Of a stretch of DNA of 64,000 bases, positions 48,330 to 57,381 are shown in pieces. The stretch is taken from the NCBI RefSeq assembly GCF_024749045.1, contig NZ_CP087184.1, positions 1 through 64,000 of the forward strand. The letters run 5' to 3'. This stretch comes from Pseudomonas sp. B21-028 (GTDB lineage Bacteria > Pseudomonadota > Gammaproteobacteria > Pseudomonadales > Pseudomonadaceae). Made by a program: the position numbers and the translations under genes. The notes beneath the pieces are model-generated. The model was not told the origin of the DNA, ran no database searches, and saw only the letters and a list, made by a program, of their open reading frames with translations. The first letter of the stretch is position 1. Each line of letters begins with the position of its first letter.

Positions 48330-48388
48330 CGCGATGACCGTGCGTCCGACACGTCCGGAACCATTCCAACCAGTCCCTCACTAAATAG

Positions 48389-48574
<186 letters not shown>

Positions 48575-48576
48575 CC

Positions 48577-49041
48577 ATGAACGCTGCACTGAAAGGACTG
48601 GCCGCCGCTCTGCTACTGGGCGGCTGTGCCACGGCAATGGCTGCCAATGACGGACAGATGCGGGTGAATCAATTGCTTCAGGCTGACGCGCAATACCGTG
48701 AAACCTGGCAGCACGTCGTCAAGAAAGAAGAGCGTCTGCCGGAATGGGTCATGAATCTGACGGGCGATGCGGAACAAATGAACGCTGTCGAGGAAGATGG
48801 CGACAAATATCTGGTAGGCCCGCTGTGTGAAACCCACGCGACGTGCCGCAACGAGCGCCTGTTCGTCGCTTTCAGTTTCGACAAGGATGAGGCCTACGCC
48901 TTGCTGGTCGAGGTGCCCGCCGGGTTGCCCGCCGACAAGTCGCCGACCCGTCATGCCAACTACCGCTTCCTCGGCAATCCCGATGAAGGTATGCAAGAAC
49001 TGTTAATGGAACAACTCAAGAAAGATCCCAACTGGTACTGA
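48577..49041 (+). CDS. Ivy-family (inhibitor of vertebrate lysozyme) exported protein
   Basis: A 154-residue exported protein. The N-terminal signal contains LLLGGCATAMA, which could be a lipobox or a normal cleavage site. The mature part has the YRETWQHVV segment and the loop CETHATCRNERLFVAF. This loop corresponds to the inhibitory CKPHDC-type loop of Ivy, although the residues between the two Cys differ. Lysozyme inhibition is likely but not certain. Confidence 0.83.
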   Translation: MNAALKGLAAALLLGGCATAMAANDGQMRVNQLLQADAQYRETWQHVVKKEERLPEWVMNLTGDAEQMNAVEEDGDKYLVGPLCETHATCRNERLFVAFSFDKDEAYALLVEVPAGLPADKSPTRHANYRFLGNPDEGMQELLMEQLKKDPNWY

Positions 49042-49201
49042 ATCTGGATAACGGGAAAGACAATCCTTGTTTTTCCCTCTGCACAGCCCGAGGAGGGCCG
49101 TTGCATGACCAGGGGGCCGGGACGTTCTGACCGTTCAGGGTCGGAGTGACCTACGGGCACAAGGGGTGCCTGCGAAAGGGCCGGGTCAGGAAAAAGCTGC
49201 G

Positions 49202-49242
49202 ACGCAGGTTCGCGAAACCGCAACGGCTTGGCGAACCTGCGT
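49202..49242. repeat. Perfect 12-bp inverted repeat upstream of gltP
   Basis: ACGCAGGTTCGC and GCGAACCTGCGT separated by 17 bases. There is no T tract, and it is not one of the REP families in this window. Confidence 0.7.
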
Positions 49243-49542
49243 AGAGCTTAACCAGCAAGAAGCCCATTCCAGAGCGGCCGACTCTTCAGCCTGCATGACC
49301 GCCAGCCCGACGCGGCATGTTGCCCCGTCACTTCGATCTTTTTACTGACGTCTGACCGTATATCGGAGAGCCTTCCAGCCATCGCTGCTGCCCTCGGCTC
49401 ACCTGTGGATACCCGTTTCATCGGTTTTCCAGGCAGATGAAATAACGCCAGGCTACGCTGAAACCGCCGGTTCACGGCATTTATGCCAGATGAAATGTCG
49501 CATTTGAACCGCTTGGGACGCGGGTTTTGTTTTGAAAATCTC

Positions 49543-49557
49543 ATGCCGATTCGGCAT
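49543..49557. promoter_or_regulatory. Palindromic operator candidate upstream of gltP
   Basis: ATGCCG-ATT-CGGCAT is a perfect 6-3-6 inverted repeat about 190 bases before the gltP ATG, adjacent to AT-rich sequence. Confidence 0.35.
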
Positions 49558-49744
49558 AGGGTAGGCGTTTACGGCATTAGACGAGCCCCCCTCGCATCGC
49601 AATAGTTGCGCCTTTTTTCGCCCGCCAGTAAGCCGCCAGCGTGCGCTCGGGGTGACCTTATACGGGGGCGGGAGCACGACTCATATCGCCATGGCGGTTC
49701 GATTTGCGCTTCTGTCCGAGTCCAAACGAAGTAAGGGTAATGAT

Positions 49745-51076
49745 ATGAAGAAGGCAAAGTTAAGCCTCGCCTGGCAGATCCTCATCGGTCTCGTGCTCGG
49801 TATTGCACTGGGCGCGCTGCTCAACCACTTCAGTGCCGAGAAGGCCTGGTGGATCAGCAACGTGCTGCAACCAGCGGGCGATATCTTTATCCGTCTGATC
49901 AAGATGATCGTGATCCCGATCGTGATTTCCTCGCTGATCGTCGGCATTGCCGGGGTCGGTGACGCGAAGAAGCTCGGACGGATCGGCCTCAAGACGATCC
50001 TCTACTTTGAAATCGTCACCACCATCGCCATTGTCGTCGGGCTGCTGCTGGCAAACTTCTTCCATCCGGGCAGCGGCATCGACATGAGCACCCTGGGCAC
50101 GGTGGATATCTCCAAGTACCAGGCCACGGCCGCCGAAGTGCAGCACGAGCATGCTTTTGTCCAGACCATTCTCAACCTGATCCCGTCGAACATCTTCGCG
50201 GCGCTGACCCGCGGCGAGATGCTGCCGATCATTTTCTTCTCCGTATTGTTCGGCCTGGGTCTTTCCAGCCTGCAATCGGACCTGCGCGAGCCGCTGGTGA
50301 AGATGTTCCAGGGCGTGTCCGAAAGCATGTTCAAGGTCACCCACATGATCATGCAGTACGCGCCGATCGGCGTTTTCGCGCTGATCGCGGTGACCGTGGC
50401 CAACTTCGGCTTCGCTTCCCTGCTGCCGTTGGCGAAACTGGTGATCCTGGTTTACGTCGCCATCGCTTTCTTCGCTTTCGTGGTCCTGGGCCTGATCGCC
50501 CGCCTGTTCGGCTTCTCGGTGCTCAAGCTGATGCGCATCTTCAAGGACGAACTGGTACTGGCCTACTCCACCGCCAGCTCCGAAACCGTGTTGCCACGCG
50601 TGATCGAGAAGATGGAGGCCTACGGAGCTCCGAAAGCCATCTGCAGCTTCGTGGTGCCTACCGGTTACTCGTTCAACCTCGATGGTTCGACGCTGTACCA
50701 GAGCATCGCGGCGATTTTCATTGCCCAGCTGTATGGCATCGATCTGTCCATCAGCCAGCAATTGCTGCTGGTGCTGACGCTGATGGTCACCTCCAAGGGC
50801 ATCGCCGGCGTGCCGGGCGTGTCCTTCGTGGTCCTGCTGGCGACCCTGGGCAGTGTCGGTATCCCGCTGGAAGGCCTGGCCTTCATCGCCGGTGTCGACC
50901 GCGTCATGGACATGGCCCGTACCGCATTGAACGTGATCGGCAACGCCCTGGCCGTGCTGGTAATCTCGCGCTGGGAAGGCATGTACGATGACGCCAAGGG
51001 CCAGCGCTACTGGAATTCCCTACCGCACTGGCGCAGCAAGGAGCCGCTGCCGGCCGGCGAACCTTCCAGTCGCTGA
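49745..51076 (+). CDS. gltP: Glutamate/aspartate:proton symporter (DAACS family)
   Basis: Inner-membrane dicarboxylic amino-acid carrier of 443 aa. It has the LIKMIVIPIVISSLIVGIAG segment, the TASSETVLPRV serine-rich hairpin HP1 and the PTGYSFNLDGSTLY TM7 motif. SKGIAGVPG HP2 and the VDRVMDMARTALNVIGNALA TM8 substrate site follow. ATG 49745 follows AAGGG. It matches PA5479 (gltP) in position. A REP pair follows. Confidence 0.94.
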   Translation: MKKAKLSLAWQILIGLVLGIALGALLNHFSAEKAWWISNVLQPAGDIFIRLIKMIVIPIVISSLIVGIAGVGDAKKLGRIGLKTILYFEIVTTIAIVVGLLLANFFHPGSGIDMSTLGTVDISKYQATAAEVQHEHAFVQTILNLIPSNIFAALTRGEMLPIIFFSVLFGLGLSSLQSDLREPLVKMFQGVSESMFKVTHMIMQYAPIGVFALIAVTVANFGFASLLPLAKLVILVYVAIAFFAFVVLGLIARLFGFSVLKLMRIFKDELVLAYSTASSETVLPRVIEKMEAYGAPKAICSFVVPTGYSFNLDGSTLYQSIAAIFIAQLYGIDLSISQQLLLVLTLMVTSKGIAGVPGVSFVVLLATLGSVGIPLEGLAFIAGVDRVMDMARTALNVIGNALAVLVISRWEGMYDDAKGQRYWNSLPHWRSKEPLPAGEPSSR

Positions 51077-51104
51077 TCCGAAATGTTGGTGAGGGGCAAA
51101 AATA

Positions 51105-51200
51105 CCTGTGGGAGCAAAGCTTGCTCGCGATAGCAATCTGTCAGCCACATTGAGCCAGCAGTTTTTTCGCTGATCGCGAGCAAGCTTGGCTCCCACAGGG
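51105..51200. repeat. REP pair, family A
   Basis: CCTGTGGGAGCAAAGCTTGC and the inverted copy GCAAGCTTGGCTCCCACAGG about 55 bases apart. Confidence 0.88.
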
Positions 51201-51221
51201 AATGCTCTGTGTACCCTGTCG

Positions 51222-51246
51222 AACCCCGGAGAAATCCGGGGTTTGT
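51222..51246 (+). terminator. Hairpin downstream of gltP
   Basis: AACCCCGGA-GAAA-TCCGGGGTT stem, with a GAAA-type loop and only TTT following. It lies beyond the REP pair and before the next gene. Confidence 0.65.
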
Positions 51247-51298
51247 CGTTTCTGCCGGCCCCGCTATCATTCGCGGCATCTTCCGGGGGATTTAACCG

Positions 51299-52528
51299 AT
51301 GCTCAATGGCCTGTGGCTTGGCTTCTTTATCGTGGCGGCCGTCTCGGCGCTGATGCAGTGGCTGGTGGGTGGCAACGCCGGCATCTTCGCTGCGATGGTG
51401 GAAAGCATCTTCGCCATGGCCAAGCTGTCGGTGGAGGTGATGGTCCTGCTGTTCGGCACCTTGACCCTGTGGCTGGGATTCCTGCGGATCGCCGAAAAAG
51501 CCGGCATCGTCGACTGGCTGGCCAAGGCCCTCGGCCCGCTGTTCCTGCGGTTGATGCCGGAAGTGCCGCCGGGCCATCCGGCCATTGGCCTGATCACCCT
51601 CAACTTCGCCGCTAACGGCCTGGGCCTGGACAACGCCGCCACCCCCATCGGCCTGAAGGCCATGCGCGCCCTGCAGGATCTGAACCCCAGCCCGACCATC
51701 GCCAGCAACGCGCAGATCCTGTTCCTGGTGCTCAATGCCTCGTCGTTGACGCTGCTGCCGGTGACGATCTTCATGTACCGCGCCCAGCAAGGCGCGCCGG
51801 ACCCGACCCTGGTGTTCCTGCCGATCCTGCTCGCCACCAGTTGCTCGACCCTGGTAGGGCTGCTGTCGGTGGCCTTCATGCAGCGCCTGCGCCTGTGGGA
51901 TCCGGTGGTGCTGGCCTACCTGATTCCCGGTGCGCTGGCGCTGGGCGGGTTCATGGCGTTGCTGGCCACGCTCTCGGCCACTGCCCTGGCGGGCCTGTCC
52001 TCGATCCTCGGCAACCTGACGCTGTTCGGTCTGATCATCCTGTTCCTGGTGGTGGGCGCCCTGCGCAAGGTCAAGGTGTACGAAGCGTTCGTCGAGGGTG
52101 CCAAGGAAGGCTTCGACGTTGCCAAGAGCCTGCTGCCGTACCTGGTGGCGATGCTGTGTGCGGTCGGCGTGCTACGGGCTTCGGGGGCACTGGATTTCGG
52201 TCTGGACGGTCTCCGGCATCTGGTGCAGTGGGCCGGCTGGGACACCCGTTTCGTCGACGCCTTGCCGACGGCCATGGTCAAACCGTTCTCCGGCAGCGCC
52301 GCCCGGGCGATGCTGATCGAAACCATGAAGACTTCCGGCGTGGACAGTTTCCCGGCCCTGGTGGCGGCGACCGTCCAGGGCAGCACCGAGACTACGTTCT
52401 ATGTACTGGCGGTGTACTTCGGTGCCGTTGGCATCCAGCGAGCGCGGCACGCGGTGGGCTGTGCGCTGCTGGCGGAGCTGGCCGGCGTGCTGGGAGCCAT
52501 CGGGGTCTGCTACTGGTTCTTTGGCTGA
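51299..52528 (+). CDS. Fused SpmA/SpmB-like nucleoside-recognition (Gate) membrane protein
   Basis: A 409-residue protein with about ten hydrophobic segments in two homologous halves. The N-terminal half has FGTLTLWLGFLRIAEKAGIVDWL and NFAANGLGLDNAATPIGLKAM, a SpmA-like Gate domain. The C-terminal half has GAKEGFDVAKSLLPYLVAML and TVQGSTETTFYVLAVYFGAVG, a SpmB-like part. This corresponds to PA5478-type proteins. The transported substrate, if any, is unknown. ATG 51299 has a GGGGGA ribosome site. Confidence 0.85.
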   Translation: MLNGLWLGFFIVAAVSALMQWLVGGNAGIFAAMVESIFAMAKLSVEVMVLLFGTLTLWLGFLRIAEKAGIVDWLAKALGPLFLRLMPEVPPGHPAIGLITLNFAANGLGLDNAATPIGLKAMRALQDLNPSPTIASNAQILFLVLNASSLTLLPVTIFMYRAQQGAPDPTLVFLPILLATSCSTLVGLLSVAFMQRLRLWDPVVLAYLIPGALALGGFMALLATLSATALAGLSSILGNLTLFGLIILFLVVGALRKVKVYEAFVEGAKEGFDVAKSLLPYLVAMLCAVGVLRASGALDFGLDGLRHLVQWAGWDTRFVDALPTAMVKPFSGSAARAMLIETMKTSGVDSFPALVAATVQGSTETTFYVLAVYFGAVGIQRARHAVGCALLAELAGVLGAIGVCYWFFG

Positions 52529-52588
52529 CAACGAGTTTCTGTGGGGGCGGGCTTGCCTTAATGCCAGTCTGCCAAGCCACAAACCTGG

Positions 52589-52680
52589 TGTGGGAGCGAA
52601 GCTTGCTCGCGATTGCGGTAAGTCAGTCAGCAACCATGTGACGGGTCTGTCGCTATCGCGAGCAAGCTTTGCTCCCACGG
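52589..52680. repeat. REP pair, family A
   Basis: TGTGGGAGCGAAGCTTGCTC and the inverted copy GAGCAAGCTTTGCTCCCAC about 50 bases apart, between convergent genes. Confidence 0.88.
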
Positions 52681-52729
52681 GTTTTGCGTCGTTTGATCTT
52701 TAACTGACTGGTATCAGGGCTTGCCTTGC

Positions 52730-53737
52730 TCATTCGGTTACGTTGAACCGCAGCACCCCGATCATCTGCCCGTTTTCCGTCAGCACCCGTACCTGCCATT
52801 TGCCCGCCGGCTTGTCCGGGAAGTTCTGCTTGTGGGTCCAGGCGCGGTAGCCTTCCTTGCGTCCACCGTGAATATCCAAAGCGATGCGGTCCACTTCTTT
52901 GCCGTTGAATTGCCAGACGTGATAGATCCGCTCATCCAGCCCGCGCGGTGCATTGATGGCGGTATAGGCATACAGGCCGTTGCCGCGGATCTGCGCGGCG
53001 CTGACTTCCTTAAGGCTGTCGCCGGGTGTGCGATCCTCCAACTGGGTGCTGATCGCCACTTCGTTCATCCACAGCGTGGCCGGTGGTACCCATGAGCGCA
53101 GCAGCCATCCGGCGGCGCCAATGCCCAGGGTGATGCACAGAATCGCCAGGGCGTTGCGCACGGTGCGGATCGGAAAGATCGAGGCCAGGCTCGGAAACGA
53201 CAACAGCATGGAGATGCCCAGCGCCAGTTTGAAGCTCTGGTCGGTGGTCAGGTGCATGATGATCGGCAGCGCGGTGAGCAGGGCGGCGAACAGCGTCAGC
53301 GTGTGCAACGCCAGGAACGCCCAGCGTCGGGGCGCCAACCATTTGTAATACAGCGGATCGGTGATCGAAATCAGCCCTGAGGCCCCTAGCAATCCGGTGA
53401 AAATCAGCTGGCTGCTGTTCCAGGTGGTGGTGACCAGGAAAAACGGCAGGACAAAAAACAGGCTTTCCTGGTGAATCATCTGCGTGGCGTAACGCAGCAA
53501 CGGCTGCGGTATTTCCCGTTTGAAAATCCGCGTGAACAGCCGGGTCAGGCTGTTCTCCAGCATCAGCCAGAGCCAGCTCACCAGCATCAGGATGGCGATC
53601 CAGGTTGCCAGGCCCTGTTGGCGGTCCACCAGTACGAAACTGCCGGCGCCGGAGATGAAACCGCCGAGCGCAATGACCCCTGGGTAGCGCTTCATCAATT
53701 CAAGGATGCGCTGGATGTAATGGGTCAGGGTCTGCAT
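52730..53737 (-). CDS. Membrane protein with DUF5924 and DUF2914 regions
   Basis: A 335-residue protein with about seven hydrophobic helices in residues 15-225. The C-terminal soluble part starts near MNEVAISTQLEDRTPGDS and contains RIYHVWQFNGKEVDRIALDI and a GKWQVRVLTENGQMIGVLRF end, the DUF2914 pattern. Function is unknown; the DUF2914 beta-fold is probably periplasmic. It is the positional homologue of PA5477. Confidence 0.8.
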   Translation of the reverse strand: MQTLTHYIQRILELMKRYPGVIALGGFISGAGSFVLVDRQQGLATWIAILMLVSWLWLMLENSLTRLFTRIFKREIPQPLLRYATQMIHQESLFFVLPFFLVTTTWNSSQLIFTGLLGASGLISITDPLYYKWLAPRRWAFLALHTLTLFAALLTALPIIMHLTTDQSFKLALGISMLLSFPSLASIFPIRTVRNALAILCITLGIGAAGWLLRSWVPPATLWMNEVAISTQLEDRTPGDSLKEVSAAQIRGNGLYAYTAINAPRGLDERIYHVWQFNGKEVDRIALDIHGGRKEGYRAWTHKQNFPDKPAGKWQVRVLTENGQMIGVLRFNVTE

Positions 53738-53820
53738 TGGGCGGTTTCACAGTAAGTTGTAGGAAATATCCCTGACAGAGTATCGTCCGGACACCTGCAT
53801 GGCGAGGTTCGCATCGGCTC

Positions 53821-53956
53821 TTGTGGCGAGGGGATTCATCCCCGCTGGGCTGCGAAGCAGCCCTTAAAACCTGGCGCCTCGGTGTGCCTGACTGATCGAG
53901 TTGTCTGATTTGGGGCCGCTCCGCAGCCCATCGGGGATGAATCCCCTCGCCACAGG
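53821..53956. repeat. REP pair, family B
   Basis: TTGTGGCGAGGGGATTCATC...CAGCCC and the inverted copy ending GGATGAATCCCCTCGCCACA, with about 50 bases between them. Confidence 0.88.
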
Positions 53957-53967
53957 AGCCCGGCAGG

Positions 53968-55344
53968 TCAGGTCTTGCGACGCAACCGCCACACCAGCAA
54001 CCCCAACAGCAACAACCCCAGCAAACCGCCGCCCCCCCACACCAACTCATCGTCGCTGAGCAGCGGTTTCTCGATGCGCAGGTAGCCCGGGTCCTTGAGC
54101 AGTTCGCGCAGGGCCTGGTTGGCCTGTTCCAGGCTCACTGCCTGCAAGCGCACGGCCGGGTTGGCGAAGCGGCCGTCTTCGTAGTCGCCCAGGGCGCCCC
54201 AGTAATAATCGGCCAGCGCACTGTTACCTTGAACCGCCCAGGTCTGGTGGGCAATGGCTGCGCGTTTGATGCGCATGAAGCTGTCGGGGTCCAGCCCGTC
54301 CTTGAGCAACGTCATGCGCAATTCTTCGAGGGCCTGTTCGGCTTGCGGCAGGTCTTCGCGGGCCAGGTCCGCGTTCAGGCTGAGGAAGCCGACGCCGCCG
54401 AACACCTCCCGCTCCACCCACGGCCCATAGGACAGGCCGCGGGCCAGGCGCAGCTGGCGATAGAGGGCCCAGTCCAGATAATTCTTGAGCAGGTCGAAGG
54501 TTTCGTCGTGTTGCTGTTCCAGCACTGGCTCGGGGAACAACCAGTGCAGCTTGGCGCCATCGCCCACCAGGCTGCGGATCAGGTTGCGCTTGGTCACGGC
54601 GCTGTAGCGGATCTGTGGCAATGCCTCGTGGGCGGTGGGCTCGACCGGTTTGAGTTTGCCGTAGGTGCGCTCCAGGTAGGCCGGCAGCAAGCGATCGAGG
54701 TCGCCGACCACGATCAGCGTCATGTTGTTCGGTGCATACCAGGCTTTGCGAACCTGTTCGAGGCGGGCGAGGGTGTGGTGCTCGACTTCGGCCCGTTCCG
54801 CGCAACGCAAGCCCAACTCCACTGCCAACTGGTTACTGGCCTTGTGTCCCAGGTCCTGGCGGTCGAGCCAGCGTTGCAGGTGGGTGTAGTGGCCGCCGTC
54901 CTCGCGTTCGACCACCCGTTTCGCCGCCTCCAGGGCCTTCTCGTCGATGCGGGTGCGGGTCAGCACCGCCAGCAGCAGGTCGAGGATCTTGCGCTGATTG
55001 CTCGCCGGTGCCTCGATGACAAAGGTGGTGTCGGCATTGCTGGTGAAGGCATTCCACTCGCCACCCAGCGCCTGCATCCGTTCTTCCAGGACGCCTTCGC
55101 CGCCCTCATCGATGCCGCTGAATAGCGCATGCTCGAGCAGGTGCGGCAGTTCCTTGTCGGCGCAGCTGAAGTCGTCCAGGCCTACGCCGACCACCAGCCG
55201 GATGGCGACGTGACCGCGTTCGCTGCCGGGCTTGAGCAGCAGCTGCATGCCATTGGGCAGCGTGTAGCCTTCGACCTGGAACCGGTCCAGGGCCACCGCG
55301 GGTAGCGCACCGAACAAGAAAAGAGTGAATAACAGACCACGCAT
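53968..55344 (-). CDS. M16-family zinc metallopeptidase-like protein, membrane-anchored
   Basis: A 458-residue exported protein with a signal peptide (MRGLLFTLFLFGALPAVA) and an M16 N-terminal domain. The inverted zinc motif is HLLEH (in ELPHLLEHALFSGI), with the third-ligand Glu probably in EAAKRVVERE. The second M16 domain covers about 200-400. A C-terminal TM helix (GLLGLLLLGLLVWRLRRKT) suggests anchoring in the inner membrane. The start at 55344 is set by the signal peptide; upstream sequence is open but lies over the next gene's end. Confidence 0.87.
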   Translation of the reverse strand: MRGLLFTLFLFGALPAVALDRFQVEGYTLPNGMQLLLKPGSERGHVAIRLVVGVGLDDFSCADKELPHLLEHALFSGIDEGGEGVLEERMQALGGEWNAFTSNADTTFVIEAPASNQRKILDLLLAVLTRTRIDEKALEAAKRVVEREDGGHYTHLQRWLDRQDLGHKASNQLAVELGLRCAERAEVEHHTLARLEQVRKAWYAPNNMTLIVVGDLDRLLPAYLERTYGKLKPVEPTAHEALPQIRYSAVTKRNLIRSLVGDGAKLHWLFPEPVLEQQHDETFDLLKNYLDWALYRQLRLARGLSYGPWVEREVFGGVGFLSLNADLAREDLPQAEQALEELRMTLLKDGLDPDSFMRIKRAAIAHQTWAVQGNSALADYYWGALGDYEDGRFANPAVRLQAVSLEQANQALRELLKDPGYLRIEKPLLSDDELVWGGGGLLGLLLLGLLVWRLRRKT

Positions 55345-55402
55345 AAACGGCTTCCTGGCGACTGACAGTCCAACCCTACTGACTGAACAATGCGCCAGAT
55401 GT

Positions 55403-57061
55403 TCAAGGCGAATGGGTGATGTCGGATATTTCATCCGCCGCCAGGGCACCGATTTCGGCGGTTTCCAGCACCACATAGGCGCTGCCGCAGAACAGCGAGT
55501 TGAGACGCCGCATGTCGGCAATCAGCTCCAGGTGCAGGGAACTGGTTTCCAGGCTCTGGACGATCTTGCGCTGCAAGCGGCTGACATGGGCATGGGCCAT
55601 CCGTCTCTCCTGGGCACGAAAGCGCCGTTTCTCGCGCAGCAACTGACGGGCGCTTTCCCGATCGCCACTGAGGAACACCGACAAGCCCAGCCGCAGGTTG
55701 GCGATCAAATGGCCGTGCAGCCCCGCCAGCTCCTCCAGGCCCACCTCGGAGAAGGACAGGCGCTGCGAGGTCTTCTGCTGCTGGACCTTGCGCAGCATGC
55801 GTTCGATGAGGTCGCTGCCGAGCTTCAGGTTGATCGCCAGCTCGATGATTTCCGCCCACCGACGGCTGTCCTGCTCACTGAGGTCTTCGCGGGGCATTTG
55901 GGCCATGTATAACTTGATGGCGCTGCACAGTATTTCGACGTCATCGCTTACGCGCCGCACCTCCTGGGTGAGCGCCGTCTGCTGGCCGCGCAGCACATCG
56001 AGCATGGCTTCGAGCATGTTTTCGATCAGGTCGCCGATGCGCAATGTCTCCCGGGCCGCATTCGCCAGGGCCAGGCTCGGTGTGGCGAGGGCCGTGGGAT
56101 CCAGGTGCCGGGGCTTGATCGTGCCATTGGTTTCCGCGCGCTCCGGCAGCAGCCAGGCACACAGCCTGGCCATCGGTGCGACGCTGGGCAGCAGCACCAG
56201 GCAGCGCACGGAGTTGTAGAGCAGGTGAAAACCGATGACGGTTTCCTGAGGGCTGAAGTCCAGGCTGTCCAGCCACCCCACCAGCGGGTCGAGCGCTGGA
56301 ATGATCAACAACAATCCGATCAGCTTGTACAGCAGGCTGCCCAGCGCCACCTGACGTCCAGCCGCGTTCTGCATGCTGGTGCTGAGGAACGCCAGCACGC
56401 CGCTGCCGATGTTGGCGCCGATCACCAGGCCGATGGCCACCGGCAGGCTGATCACCGCCGCGCCGGCCAGGGTTGCGGTCAGCAGCACGGCGGCCAGGCT
56501 CGAATAGGAAATCATGGCGAACAGCGCACCCACCAACGCATCGAGCAGGATGTCGCCGGTCAGCGAGGCGAAGATTACCTTCACGCCTTGGGCCTGGGTG
56601 ATGGGTGCGGCGGCTTCGACGATCAATTGCAGCGCGAGGATGATCAGGCCCAGGCCGATGGCGACACGGCCCATCTGCCCGACGCGGGTCTGCTTGCGCG
56701 ACAGGAAAAAAATCACCCCGAGGAAAATCAGCAGCGGCGACAACCACGACAAATCGAGGGTCAGCACCCGGGCCATCAACGCCGTGCCGACGTCGGCGCC
56801 GAGCATGGTCGCCAGGGCAGGGGTTAGCGCCATCAGCCCCTGGCCGACAAACGAGGTGACCAGCATGGCCGTGGCGTTGCTGCTCTGGACCATGGCGGTA
56901 ACCATGATGCCGGCGACAAATGCCAGCCAGCGCCGGGACATGTTCTGGCCGATGACGTGGCGCAGGTTGGAGCCATAGACCCGCAGGATGCCGGTACGGA
57001 CGATGTGCGTGCCCCAGATCAGCAGGGCCACGGCAGAGAGTAGATTCAGCAGGGTCAGCAT
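55403..57061 (-). CDS. Na/Pi cotransporter family protein with PhoU-like tail
   Basis: A 552-residue membrane protein. Residues 1-300 hold two inverted repeats of the Na/Pi cotransporter II fold, with QSSNATAML (first QSS motif) and YSSLAAVLL in the second. Residues about 330-550 form a helical PhoU-like domain (LIENMLEAMLDVL..., LIERMLRKVQQQKTSQRLSF). Phosphate is the family substrate; transport direction is unknown. Confidence 0.87.
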   Translation of the reverse strand: MLTLLNLLSAVALLIWGTHIVRTGILRVYGSNLRHVIGQNMSRRWLAFVAGIMVTAMVQSSNATAMLVTSFVGQGLMALTPALATMLGADVGTALMARVLTLDLSWLSPLLIFLGVIFFLSRKQTRVGQMGRVAIGLGLIILALQLIVEAAAPITQAQGVKVIFASLTGDILLDALVGALFAMISYSSLAAVLLTATLAGAAVISLPVAIGLVIGANIGSGVLAFLSTSMQNAAGRQVALGSLLYKLIGLLLIIPALDPLVGWLDSLDFSPQETVIGFHLLYNSVRCLVLLPSVAPMARLCAWLLPERAETNGTIKPRHLDPTALATPSLALANAARETLRIGDLIENMLEAMLDVLRGQQTALTQEVRRVSDDVEILCSAIKLYMAQMPREDLSEQDSRRWAEIIELAINLKLGSDLIERMLRKVQQQKTSQRLSFSEVGLEELAGLHGHLIANLRLGLSVFLSGDRESARQLLREKRRFRAQERRMAHAHVSRLQRKIVQSLETSSLHLELIADMRRLNSLFCGSAYVVLETAEIGALAADEISDITHSP

Positions 57062-57215
57062 GAGAGGCCCCCTGTTAGCGTCTCAAAGAGACAAGTTGTC
57101 GATGCCACATCGTTCTTCTTTGTACTTAAGCTGTAGTTGGCGAACGGTCCGAACGCCAGCATTGCACAGCTAAAGAATTGATTGAAACAAAACTGTCATG
57201 AAAAACATTGCAAGC

Positions 57216-57304
57216 CCTGTGGGAGCGAGCCTGCTCGCGATAGCGGTTTATCAATCGATACTGTTGTGACTGAAAGGACGCTATCGCGAGCAGGCTCCCA
57301 CAGG
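57216..57304. repeat. REP pair, family A
   Basis: CCTGTGGGAGCGAGCCTGCTC and the inverted copy GAGCAGGCTCCCACAGG about 45 bases apart. It accounts for much of the 320-base gap between the Na/Pi and TerC genes. Confidence 0.88.
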
Positions 57305-57336
57305 TTCGGGATCCAGGGCACTTTCCTGCGGGCATG

Positions 57337-57362
57337 AAAAAAGGGGCTCCCGAGAGCCCCTT
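57337..57362 (-). terminator. Terminator after terC
   Basis: GGGGCTC-CCGA-GAGCCCC stem. On the minus strand a run of six T follows. Confidence 0.9.
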
Positions 57363-57381
57363 CGTGCATTGCTCCGTCCCG

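Larger units (their letters stand above)
49042..49744. other. 700-base gene-free region upstream of gltP
   Basis: No credible ORF. Contents seen: a weak hairpin just after the Ivy-like gene (GGGAAA...TTTCCC, about 49052-49077), a perfect 12-bp inverted repeat at 49202-49242, a 6-3-6 palindrome at 49543-49557, and an AT-rich stretch before it. It is unusually long for a single gene's leader. Confidence 0.55.

Noticed and set aside
49050-49078. Terminator after the Ivy-like gene
   Set aside because: The stem is interrupted and the T run is inside the stem, so it is too weak to list separately.
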